From Xenoacremonium recifei (Eukaryota; Ascomycota; Sordariomycetes; Hypocreales; Nectriaceae), in assembly GCA_012184525.1 (NCBI GenBank), contig WOFQ01000006.1, positions 248,001 to 312,000 of the forward strand: a stretch of DNA of 64,000 nt, given 5' to 3'. Shown here one piece after another: positions 44,422 to 54,871 of this stretch; position 1 is the stretch's first letter, and each line of letters begins with the position of its first letter. The notes beneath the pieces are model-generated. The model did not search any database. It was not told where the DNA came from and worked only from the letters and a program-made list of their open reading frames with translations. The position numbers and the translations under genes were made by a program.

Positions 44422-45303
44422 ATGGTGGCAGATTCCAGCTCTTTCGAGCTACCCAATCTTGGCAATAAGTGCGTGCTTTAGGTGGCGAATGGTTGGCCAG
44501 ATCTAGGCAGTAAATATATAATAGTGCACATAGTGTATTAGGATGTTGAAAACCCTGTAATATGTTTCAACATGCAATGTCTTCTCCAAAAGAGCTCATG
44601 TGGCTCCTTGCGATCATCCAGATACATTCACGTCGAATGTCATGACGACCGTAGTCTTGTGCCGGAGCGGCGCATGATATCAGAATCTCAGCGACACAAA
44701 TATTATGCCCAAAAAAAAATTTATAGCCACTCCTTTAACCGGCGGCAATATTCTGCAGATCATTGATGTACCTATATCTGCACTGCCTGGTGGCCAAGAC
44801 GTCTGATGATAACACGCGGTTATGCCATTATCAAGCTCAATTCTTTCTACCATTTCTATGATACTACTTGAGTCAGTGTCTCGGAAACCGGAAATTCGTT
44901 TTACGTAAACCTACTCATAAACTGAAAATCAATCTCTCTTCGCAGGGTAGACATGATACCGTAGTGTATTAAATTCCGAGATAACAGTAGCAAGTCAAGT
45001 GCAATTCCTATCGGCTGCCCCACCTCCAGTGCTCAATTCCGCACTTCCTCTCGTTCAATTTCCTAACTGATGCAATTGATTGTCATGACCTTTGTCTACG
45101 TAGTTATGATATCCTATTCCGATGCCTCGTTCCGCCTCAGCTGTCTTGATCTGGGAGCAAGTAACTGATTCTTAATTCCGGATCTTGTTTGCGACCCAGG
45201 CAGTCCGGACGTTCGAACTAGATTAGGCCTCTCATTTATTATTCACACATGGAACGCCCCTAAGACAGTATCCAACACTCAAGGAACACTCAGAATCGTC
45301 CCA
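44422..45303. promoter_or_regulatory. Long AT-rich upstream region of the oxygenase with repeated AATTCCG
   Basis: 882 bp without genes. AATTCCG occurs at 44,972-44,978, 45,035-45,041 and 45,174-45,180, with a TATTCCG at 45,115-45,121 and GTTCCG near 45,129. The last is about 124 nt before the oxygenase start. The left part includes the permease 3' UTR. Confidence 0.5.
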
Positions 45304-47090
45304 ATGGCTCCCGCTAACCTATTTAATCCCCCTTCTCCCTCCGACCCTGGCAAGCCTGTCGTGCCAAAATGGGTACCACCTCCAACCACGAAGCAAGACA
45401 TTGATTGGGCAACTCTCCATACCATTCAGTTGTCCCTTCTTGACTCCGAGGACCCAGCCGAAGTGACCAAGCTCGTTGACATAACGAAGGCTGCAATCAA
45501 GGAAGACGGATTTCTCTTTCTGACAGACTACGGAGTCTCTCTGGATCAAGTAAGTTTATGTTATTGTTTGCAATATATGATATGCCCGTGCCTCCTTTCA
45601 TATCGAATCTACTCAGTCATAATTACTAACCCCTATTAGCTTCATCGTCAATTTGATATTGCACAATATCTCCTCGCCAATATCAGTGACAAGGATAAGA
45701 AGGATCTGCTATGGGACCCTTCCAGTGGAGTGTTCTCTGGCTACAAGCCACGCTTCGGATGGCAGGTAAGTATTATTGTCGTCTTTATAACCCACAGCAG
45801 CTTTCGCTGACTAGCTGCTTAGCGTAAGGCCGGTAACGTCGACGGTATTGAGCATTTCAACTTCTATGAGCAGGAGTTTGAGAGCTTCGACAAAGTCCCC
45901 TCTTGCATCCACCCGTTCATGGACGAGGTCTCGGCATTTGTTCATGTTTGTCAAACTCTCAGTCAATGAAGGCGGCAAATGGCTGATTGAATGTAGTATC
46001 TGACACACTCGGTTAATCGTCGTTTATTGAAGCTCCTATCACTTGTTTTGGAACTGCCAGAAGACTATCTATGGGGTAAGTAGGCCACTCATGTTTGAGG
46101 GTACAGTCATGTTGATGCCATGAGCAGACAATATTCAGGCTCATGACGGCACGATTGGGGATGGGTATTTCAGGCATGCTTGTTATTATCCCCTCGATCA
46201 AGAGCGACGTGATGCCGTCAATGGCGTCCGGCTCTACGGGTTAGTTGAGAGAGTCCATAGCAGCACACCCTTCATAGACTTACCATTCCGCTAGGCATAC
46301 CGACTACGGCACGACTACTATGTTGTTCTCCGTGCCAGTTACAGCTTTGCAGATCTTCACAAAAGAAGGTGTCTGGAAATACGTCAAATACAACCCTGGC
46401 GCTTTGGTCATCAACTTGGGTGAACTTCTTGAAGGTTTGTTTCTTTCGCCTCTTTTCGAGATGGTAGAGACTGATGTTTGACAGTGGCTTCTGGCGGCCA
46501 CTTCAAGGCTACTCTTCACAAAGGTAATCCGTCCGCATCATGAATGAGTGAGTGATGAGGTCAGGGAAAGCAGAGACTGATCCTTTTGGCCAGTGACCGA
46601 CCCACCAGTCGATCAGCGCGATATGGAACGCCTCTCTATCGTCTTGTTCCATTCTTCTAAGGCGGATCTACGAGTCAAGCCTATCGCTGGTAATGTCCAT
46701 GATTGAATATCACACAAAGATTGCTTCTGATGTTGGGTGCGCAGATTCGCCATTGATTGCCCGAGAAGGCTATATCATTGAAGAGGGGAGGGTTTTCCAG
46801 CAGTTCCACAAGCTGATAGAATCTGGGGCTCCAGTGCGTACTCACTCATTTAGTTGATTAATCCTTGGTGCTGACAATTGCTGTTACAGATTCCGACCAG
46901 CAAGGAATGGAGAGAAGCGCGTAAGTACAGATTAGATGATATGTACTTTGCATGGGCTAACAAACATCTAGAAATTGCGACTCGAACGAAGGTCGATGCC
47001 CAGGAGAGACTGGCCAATATTGTGGAGAGAGACGGGAAGAGATATACTGAGGATGTCGTGCTGGGTGTGCCGCTACGCCTTCCAGAGTAA
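45304..47090 (+). CDS. 2-oxoglutarate/Fe(II)-dependent oxygenase (isopenicillin N synthase-like)
   Basis: Non-haem iron oxygenase, likely a tailoring enzyme (hydroxylation, desaturation, ring closure or epoxidation). Eleven exons: 45304-45549, 45640-45765, 45823-45945, 45997-46075, 46128-46239, 46295-46434, 46485-46523, 46594-46689, 46745-46833, 46890-46920, 46972-47090; 399 residues. The N-terminal DIOX_N part has IKEDGFLFLTDYG. Iron ligands are His230 and Asp232 in GHTDYGTTTML and His287 in ATLHKV; Arg301 and Ser303 of ERLS bind 2-oxoglutarate. Every intron keeps frame, and the gene is complete. Ten introns are unusually many for this family in Hypocreales-like genomes. No targeting signal. 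Last gene of the island before core genes resume. Confidence 0.9.
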
Positions 47091-48603
47091 GTTCATACAA
47101 GTTGAAGCAGTCGTTGTAGTAGAAGATAAATCGCAATATGAATATCAAACCTGGAGATTGTACGTGGATTACCTCACTGATCGTTAGGCTGTTGTTTGTT
47201 GAGTTGCCGGGCTGCGTGGGCGCTAGATTAAAGTAGAGTTGCGAGAGCCCAGGCGACGGGCGGTCGGGAATGATGCAAGGCCGAGAGTATCTTTTCCAGA
47301 GGCAGTTATGCCCGCGCGGAAGATGCGGAAATTGGGAATGCTGAGGAACCATTCGGATGCGCTGGGCTTTTAGTGTCAGGTCAGGGACCTTCTTAGGCGT
47401 CCATGTGATCTGACTGATAATGGAGCTGCTGGCTGGCTGGTTGGCTGTCAAGAGGGGCATTTTGGATTTTGGGGCCTCCCATGTGAGATTCAGGGTTGGA
47501 TTGGTGAGGTCACCTGCAACGTCATTGCAGCACCTGCCATTCCCCGCGCGCGCGGTTCTGGTTAAGGCCCGGGAGGGAGGATGAGCTCCGGCCATACCTT
47601 AATCTTGAAGTACTTTTGGGTCGACGGCAGTCTAGATCTCTCCATGCAACGGAAGCCGTGGGATAGGGCGATAGGTACTTGTATGTATTCTGCATCGTTG
47701 TTGCTGCTTGTGACGCTGGTCTCATGACTCGACCCATCCGAGAGACATCATGGTGATGACTCGCCGCGCAATCAGCCTCGCAATGGAAGTGACCAGCTTC
47801 GGTGCCTAATAAGGTAACAGCAGAGAGGTACCCGACCTGTACAAACTCACTGCCTGATAAGCTCCATTAGCAGCACAGGTACCTGCCTGCCCTACAATTA
47901 CAGTACAGGGCACTACTCCCAGTTCGTTAGCCAGCCTTCCCCAGACGTCGATAGCTGGCGCCCCAACTCCGTCATCACTTTTCCGTCCCATGCCCACCTG
48001 CCTAGACGCAAGGCAAGCCAAGATCAGATACACTACCGGCCATAGCATCTTCCCTTGCCTTATCCCTGGTCTCCTCCTCCTCCCTCTTGCATTCTTTCGC
48101 ACTCATCCCTCTCGCCCAACTTCAACTTCGACTCTTCTTCAGAGAAAGGGTCCCCGCATCTCCCCCCACGTTCGCGCTTCTGAGCCCACGTTCGTATCGG
48201 AAAGCTTCAACTGTCCGAGGCCACGGCATCCGCCCCAACGAAACCCGAATAAACGAGCCCGTCGAGGCGGCCCAAACGAATAAGCGAGAACGCGAGCGAG
48301 CCAACCGTCCGACTTCTCCTCTGCATCGCTGAAGCGCATCATTCAACAAACAAATCCCTTTCAAAGAATCGGTGACGAAAGACTTCAAGCCCATTGCGCC
48401 CTTCCCGATCGTCCCGTCCACGACCGCAAGCCTTCACCACCTAGACCTGAGCTACCTCAGCCACTCATCCTCCCTCCTCCCTCCCTCCATCAGTCTCCGG
48501 CTCCGGTCAGCTCCAGCTCCAGCTCAGGTAGCGCCGCGGGCTTCCCTCTAATTGAGAGTCTTTTTTTTTTTATTCCCACAGTGCCTCAGCGCAGAACCCA
48601 GCC
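47091..48603. other. Spacer at the right border of the accessory island, 1.5 kb
   Basis: Contains the oxygenase 3' UTR at left and a C/T-rich region with CCTCC repeats (about 48,060-48,500) that is probably the oxysterol-binding protein leader. GC content rises again here. Open frames lack protein character. Confidence 0.5.
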
Positions 48604-50718
48604 ATGGTTATGGGCCTAGTTTCAGTGACGGGCCGCCGTAGGGCTGCCTCTACTGCCAGTAAGTGTGCTTATTAGCTCCCCCTCCGGCTCTCTTTTTTTG
48701 TTGAACCTGCGAGACCCTGCCTGGAGCGAGAAAACACCAACCAGAGCACCCAAATTTCTTCCTGTGCAAGGCCCGAGCTGCTCCCTTCTGTACCTCTAGA
48801 TGTCGACCTAGATTCTTTTCTCTGCCTCTTGCCATCTCCTTGTGAAAGAGCACCATGTTGACCAACTGGTTTTCACCACCCGCAGGCAACCGGTCCTCCA
48901 CCGATGGCGGCGGCGAAGTTGAGGATGACACTACCATCATGGAGCCCGATCAGGGCAACGGTGAGCGCGCCCCCTTGGCTCTTGATGCGAGGACGTCCAG
49001 CTGATGCATGCGCTTCATCCAGTCCTCTCGCACATCATCTCCCAGCTCCGACCTGGCGCCGACCTTAGTCGAGTCGTTCTGCCGACCTTCATTCTCGAAC
49101 CCCGCAGCATGCTCGAGAGAATCACAAAGTGCGTCGTGATGCGCGCCCTGCGACACTCCTTTGTTCTCCCGCTGACCGTCTCGCCAGCTTCATGTGCCAC
49201 CCCGAGATGCTCCTTCACATTCCGACCATAGATGACCCCGTCGAACGATTCGTTTCCGTTGTCAAGTTCTATCTCAGTGGTTGGCATATCCGTCCTCCGT
49301 TCGTTTGCCCCTCGGACCCCGCGCGACGCCTGCGCATCAACCCCGCCAATTGCTAACCAGATGATATCATCTACAGAGGCGTCAAGAAGCCGCTCAACCC
49401 CATCCTCGGCGAAATCTTCACCTGCTACTGGGAATTCGACGACCACAAGCGCGCATACTACATCTCCGAGCAGACCTCCCATCATCCCCCAAAGTCCAGC
49501 TACTTCTACATGGCTCCTGATCATCATATTCGCATCGATGGCACACTCAAGCCTCGCAGCAGATTCCTCGGAAACTCGGCCGCCAGTCTCATGGAGGGCA
49601 TCGCTTATTTGACGTTGCTCAACCGTGGTGCTGATAAGTCCAAGGGAGAGCGATAGTGGGTGATCCCCTTCATTTCGAGTCTAGGCGACGCTAACTCGCA
49701 TTGCAGCATTCTGACACAGCCCAACATGTACGCCCGAGGAATTCTTTTCGGAAAGATGAAGTATGAGCTTGGAGATCATAGTTTCGTCCGCTGCCCCGAA
49801 CTCGACCTCGTTGCCGATGTCGATTTCAAGACCAAGGGATGGGTCGGAGGCACGTACAACGCTATTGGCGGCACCGTGAAGAGGGAGAGCACGGGCGAGG
49901 TTCTATTCGAGCTATCTGGTCTATGGAGCGAGGAAATGTTCATCAAGGACGTACGGGTAAGAAGCGCGCGAACTAACCGCTTAGATTCCAATACTGACGA
50001 GGCATTCAGAATGGTCACAAGGAAATGTTCTTTAATGCCACCAGGTCCAAACCCAGCCCGCCGCAGGTACGGCCGATTGCAGACCAGGATGAGCGGGAAT
50101 CACAACGACTATGGGAGAAGACCGCCAAGGCCGTCAAGGAACGAAATCACGAGCTCGCTACGGATGAGAAGACCAAGATTGAGGACCGCCAACGAGAGGA
50201 GGCCGCCAGTAGAGCACAAGAAAACGTCGAATGGCACCCGAAGCTCTTCAGGAGAGTCAAGGGCGGTCCCGGAGGAATGGAAGAAGGAGAAGAAGATCTC
50301 GAGTGGATCATCAATGCCACTGTGTAAGTCTCAGAGAGATCATTGATGGACCATTTTGCTGACAGCGCTTAGCGACACGAATGCATCCCCTGAGAAGCAG
50401 GCCGAGCAAATCATGAGCATATACCCCATCGTCGCCGGCCAGAAGCTAAATGAGCGCAACGTAATTCCTCCCCGTAGTGCCGGCACCGGTAGCAGCCATC
50501 CTCCAACGTCAACTGATCAGCCCAAGGCCGCAAAGCCGCAGGACGACCTTATCGACTTTGGCCAGAACGACGCTTCTTCGGCACCTCCTCCGCCCGTATC
50601 CAGGCCCTCTGGCGACATCGAGCAACTTCTCTCCTCGACGGGAAAGCCTGCTGACGGGCCCCTGATCGATTTTGTCGACGATCTCAAGAAGGATCTTCCG
50701 CCGAACAGCCACCAATAA
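48604..50718 (+). CDS. Oxysterol-binding protein-related lipid-transfer protein (Osh family)
   Basis: Carries sterols or phosphatidylserine/PI4P between membranes at contact sites. Exons 48604-48658, 48886-48960, 49023-49128, 49188-49298, 49377-49655, 49707-49956, 50010-50323, 50373-50718; 511 residues. The family signature EQTSHHPP (consensus EQVSHHPP) lies near residue 147, preceded by GVKKPLNPILGE, which forms over the exon 4/5 junction. No PH domain or ankyrin repeats, so it is of the short Kes1/Osh6 type. The C-terminus beyond the domain is a disordered tail with DDLIDFG and DGPLIDFVDDL repeats, acidic short motifs resembling adaptor-binding sites. I chose the ATG at 48604; a second in-frame ATG follows two codons later. 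Confidence 0.88.
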
Positions 50719-51281
50719 GAAAACCAGGGCGACGACGAGAAACGACATTCATCATGTTTAGACGCGCGTAATGAGGGGCAGGGCTGGTGGACTTGTTACC
50801 CCCTTCTTTTTCTTTTTCTCTGTTTCTTCATCTCTCTCATAAAGTTTGGGGCGGGCAGGCTTTCATCATGACCTTCGGCGCGGAATACGGACTGGCTATA
50901 AAACGGATACCATTGTACATATCGCTCAGCTTTGAAGCGTGGGTTGGCAATGCGTAGAGGCTTCAACGCCGAGCCTCCACTGGCAAGAGACACGACGGAC
51001 TTGTCATACACACTCAAAGAATACAGTTGCTCTTGTCTTCTTGGCACCGTTGTGACTCTTGAATCTTGAATTGTGCAACTGTTAACCCTACACGTGGAAA
51101 TCGTAAAGTGCCTGAGACTTGCTGAGCTGATGATATCTCATACCTAACCAAGAAAAGTGCACCCTTCAATCCTGTAACGCCATAAACCCTGACCCCCGTG
51201 GTTGAACTTTTCCCTCAGTGATGACCACATCTTACACACGGATTACACACACTCCTCCTTGATTTCTGCCCCCTCGGTCCC
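50719..51281. other. Convergent 3' spacer, 563 bp
   Basis: Between stops of the Osh gene (plus) and U2AF small subunit (minus). Includes a CTTTTTCTTTTTCTCTG tract near 50,805. Presumed UTRs only. Confidence 0.45.
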
Positions 51282-52029
51282 CTAGAACCGCCGGCGGGTA
51301 GGCTCGGGGGTAGGTGATCGGCTAACGGAGCGCTCATCACGGCCGCGAGCGCGCAGCCACTTCTTGGTGCTGAGCTGGAGATCGCGCTCGAGCTCGTCAG
51401 ACGGGTTCTTGCGGTGAATGAAGTTGCAGAAGCCGCCGCGCACGCAGCCCTCGCCCGAGTTAAGACGGCAACAGGCTTCGCGGAAGTCGGTCACAGGCGA
51501 CAGCTCGCAGTAGATGGGGCGCGCGGCGTACCAGCGCGAGTTGAGTTCGTCGCAGGCCTTTTGGGCGGATTCTTCGTACTTGAAGCGCGCGTAGACGTTG
51601 CCGATGAGATCTAGACAAAAAGTTAACACGGTGGAAGATAGAAGCGGGGGAATGGGGAGGGAGACGTACGGTCATTGTTGTTGTCGCAGACGACGAGCTC
51701 TTCCAGCTCGCCATACTTGCACAGCTCGCACCAGATATCCTCGTAGAAGGCGTCGAAGTGATTCTGCAGCTGGCTCGGGTTCATGCGGTTCTTGGGGTCG
51801 TACGCGGGGTTTTGGTAGAGGTTGGGCATGAGGATGGTCTGGCTGTACGAGGGCTTGACGTGTTTCCGGGAACAGCGGTCGCCGTGGCGGCAGGCGCCGA
51901 TTTTCTGTAGCCAAGTTAGCAGGCGAAGCTTCATCGGCTTGGAAACCGGGAGGGGAAACTCACGAAGTAGAAGGAGCAGTTGACTTTGTCAAGCTCTGTG
52001 CCGAAGATGGAGGCGAGGAAATTGGCCAT
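51282..52029 (-). CDS. U2AF1: U2AF small subunit (U2AF23/35), 3' splice-site recognition
   Basis: Spliceosomal factor that contacts the AG of the 3' splice site as heterodimer with U2AF65. Exons 51964-52029, 51670-51904 and 51282-51610; 209 residues, close to fission yeast U2AF23. Zinc finger 1 (CSFYFKIGACRHGDRCSRKH) forms across intron 1; the RRM-like UHM domain includes YEDIWCELCKYGELEELVV and NVYARFKYEESAQKA; zinc finger 2 is CCRLNSGEGCVRGGFCNFIH. The short RS-like tail SVSRSPTPEPTRRRF replaces the long RS domain of animals. Divergent from the ELMO gene. Confidence 0.93.
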
Positions 52030-52717
52030 GTTTGCGGGTTGAGGAGAGTGTGGTTTGGATGTTTGGTTCTGGAGATGTCGAGGTTGGGGACGGTATGGAG
52101 GGTTGGTGGATGGAGAGAAGTAGCCTTGCGCCACAGGTGTGAGGCTGTATCACGTGTGTGGCTGATTTGTCAGTGGTGTTATCTGGAGGGTTCTGTGGCT
52201 GGACACCAAAGAGTCTCTAATTGAAATGAAACTTGCATAAGAAATTTGATTGACTTAAATCTAAAAATCCTAAGCCAATCTTTTTTAAAAGATAACCATC
52301 GTATAATAATTTGATTTTGTCAAATATCTTAACCTGAAGCTCGTTTCGCACTTCAGCCACCACCTCCACAGCCACATGCAAGATCTAACGGCCTAGTCCC
52401 TGACGCGATCCTGTCCAATCCCATCGCGTCCTCCCGAGACAGACCCCGGCAGCTTCCCCTAAAGCTCCCCAGTCCTGAACCGGTAACTTCTAATTCAGCC
52501 CCCAGACTGTCTCTTGGAAACTGAAACTTTGCGACTTTACCAGGCCCAATCTCACCAACCCAGCTGCCGATCCGAAGCGAACCTCGACGAGCACACCGTG
52601 CCCGCTATCTCCTCTCCTACTCGACCGGGCCATGATCGGGCAACGACGCCGACGCTGTGTCTCGTTGAATCTCCCCCGAGCTTGAGGTCCCTCTGAGTGA
52701 GGCCCCTTGTCTGGACG
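52030..52717. promoter_or_regulatory. Divergent U2AF/ELMO promoter region
   Basis: 688 bp between outward-facing starts. An AT-rich core (about 52,225-52,335) is surrounded by GC-rich sequence. No specific factor site claimed. Confidence 0.4.
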
Positions 52718-54871
52718 ATGGATCAAGCAGACATCCCCGCGCTGCTGGCGCGCCTGGCGAGCGACGAGGATGCCTCGCGCAAGATGGCTGTCTTCAAGCT
52801 ACAGAACTCGATTAACGATCCTGCTTTCGCCGACGTCTTCATCTCCTCGGGCGGGCTCGTCATTCTGCGGCGTCTCATCATGACTTCTGGTGGAAATACA
52901 CTGGCCTACTCTCTCCAGAGCCTCACTCGGCTGCTTGAAGTTGATATGGGCTGGGATATCTTCGAGGGTCCGACGGCGAGCGACCTCGTTGAGCGTGTCG
53001 TCGAGCTGATTGTTACGAACCCGCTGGTCAACATTCTCAGAGGCGCCATGTCCATCCTCGTCGCCTTGGTCAGTCACTCGCAGTCGACGGTCCGTAGCGG
53101 CGCAAATCGCACGCCGGGGACCTTTGGTTTCCGCGCTCTCAAGCCTGCGGTGGCGGTATATCCACAGTTTTTCGAGTTGGTGATACAGCAGCTGCAGAGT
53201 GCAGATCATGCGCTGTGCGCCAACGCCCTGATGCTCATCAATGCGCTGATCCGAGATGCGGTGTCTAATGACAGCACCATGGTCAGCGGGAAGGCAAACG
53301 GAGCGACTGGGGATGAGTGGTCCAAGTTCATCAAGAGGCTGCAGGATCTCGGCTTGATCAAGGCCGTTTATAGGCTGATGCAGAGCTCGGCGCTGCAGGA
53401 CCTGGCACATCCCATGTTGGAGTTTCAGTCACTAACAAAAGTCTTGCTACGCAAGTGGCGAGAGGTCAAGGTCGATTTGGAACGCCCAGAGCATCGAAGA
53501 GCCTTAAAGGGGTTGCATCTAGCGAGTGCACCGGATCGGGTCAACGGCCACTCCCCGCCCATTCAAGACGTATCACCACTACACGAGAGGTCTGCCAAGA
53601 AAGAGAAGGGCAGTAAGAGGCATAACCCTGAGAAATGGAGGAGATTGGGCTTTGAGACAGAGAGCCCGGCGCAAGAGTTCGATGTGACTGGCTTCCTAGG
53701 CATGATGGACATGACGGACTACGTGCGGAAGAACGAAGACGAGTTCCAGAAGTTGCTACTTGAGCAAGCTGGGCGGCCACTGTCTGAGCGATGTCCTATC
53801 GCAAGAGCGAGCTTTGCTGTCACGATGATCTTGTACGATCATTTTGATGTGGACAAGACGGCGACAGAAGGCGGCCGAGGCTACCAGGGTATGGACATGG
53901 AAGATCACGACAAGCTGTATCGACCACTCTTACTGCAATGGTCTCGATTACACACGGCTGGCCTGCATGGATTCTTTCGCGTGTGGAAGGCGACGGGTGC
54001 AGAGCAGGGGGACTTTGACAAGGTGGCCGAGCTTGTGCGGATCCTCGTCGAGCAAGTCGTGGGCCAAGCTCCGCGAACGAAAGACGTACTTGAGGTCGAA
54101 GACGATATGCAAGAGTTTGACGTGGCTCGATTACGGGAGCTGCAGATGGAGCTCCTGGAGCTGTCGTTCGAAGACACGTGGGGCCAGCATCTTTATCAAG
54201 TTCGAGAAGAACTCAAGCAGGAGGCGCTGCAGTTTGTCAAGGAGCAGAGAATTCGATGTCTACTCCAGGGTTCGTGGTTTAGCAAGCCTACTCCCAAGCG
54301 AGATAATAACAGCGGGACTAAGCATCGGCTGTTTACACCTACACCATGGAGGTACGCAAAGCTGTCCCATAACCGACGATATCTGCACTACGCAGACTTT
54401 ACGGAGCAGACGGCACTGGAGCCGGGACTTGATGAGTTGGGAGAGAAGGTGGACTTGACCACCATCAGCTCTGTCGTGTCCAATGTATCGGCGCCGAACG
54501 AGGATGCGGCGAGCACCGCCAGCGGAGGCAGCGTTAAGGGCCCGAAGACAACGACCAAGATCACCATCTACAGCTTCATAAACCCAGCTGAGGCGGCCAA
54601 GGGGGCAGACATCAAAGAGCAACCGATCCTGACGCTTTGGCCGTTGAGCCACAGCCTCGCATCGGAATGGCTAGATGGTCTCCTCATGCTTTTGAATCAA
54701 GCACCGATCACGGCGGAGACGAACAAGCTGATCAACCTAGTCAGCGAGTACGGACTCAAAATCCGGCTTCTGAATGTGCGGATGGATACGGCGTTTGAGG
54801 GACCACCGCCGGGAGCAGGCGTGATACCCAGCCGGGACGGATTGGATGAGGACTATTTTTTCGAGGTATGA
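52718..54871 (+). CDS. ELMO/CED-12 domain protein
   Basis: ELMO proteins partner with DOCK-family exchange factors to activate Rac/Cdc42 in actin control. Single exon, 717 residues from the first in-frame ATG (MDQADIPALLARLASDEDA). N-terminal about 250 residues form helical armadillo-like repeats. The ELMO domain is about residues 305-460, with a RRLGFETESPAQEFDVTGFLGM opening in two parts and ARASFAVTMILYDHF. A PH domain follows (about 520-690), with LLQGSWFSKP and RRYLHYADF. The C-terminal GPPPGAG fits the Pro-rich DOCK-binding end. Family assignment is firm; the partner is not in this window. Confidence 0.85.
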   Translation: MDQADIPALLARLASDEDASRKMAVFKLQNSINDPAFADVFISSGGLVILRRLIMTSGGNTLAYSLQSLTRLLEVDMGWDIFEGPTASDLVERVVELIVTNPLVNILRGAMSILVALVSHSQSTVRSGANRTPGTFGFRALKPAVAVYPQFFELVIQQLQSADHALCANALMLINALIRDAVSNDSTMVSGKANGATGDEWSKFIKRLQDLGLIKAVYRLMQSSALQDLAHPMLEFQSLTKVLLRKWREVKVDLERPEHRRALKGLHLASAPDRVNGHSPPIQDVSPLHERSAKKEKGSKRHNPEKWRRLGFETESPAQEFDVTGFLGMMDMTDYVRKNEDEFQKLLLEQAGRPLSERCPIARASFAVTMILYDHFDVDKTATEGGRGYQGMDMEDHDKLYRPLLLQWSRLHTAGLHGFFRVWKATGAEQGDFDKVAELVRILVEQVVGQAPRTKDVLEVEDDMQEFDVARLRELQMELLELSFEDTWGQHLYQVREELKQEALQFVKEQRIRCLLQGSWFSKPTPKRDNNSGTKHRLFTPTPWRYAKLSHNRRYLHYADFTEQTALEPGLDELGEKVDLTTISSVVSNVSAPNEDAASTASGGSVKGPKTTTKITIYSFINPAEAAKGADIKEQPILTLWPLSHSLASEWLDGLLMLLNQAPITAETNKLINLVSEYGLKIRLLNVRMDTAFEGPPPGAGVIPSRDGLDEDYFFEV

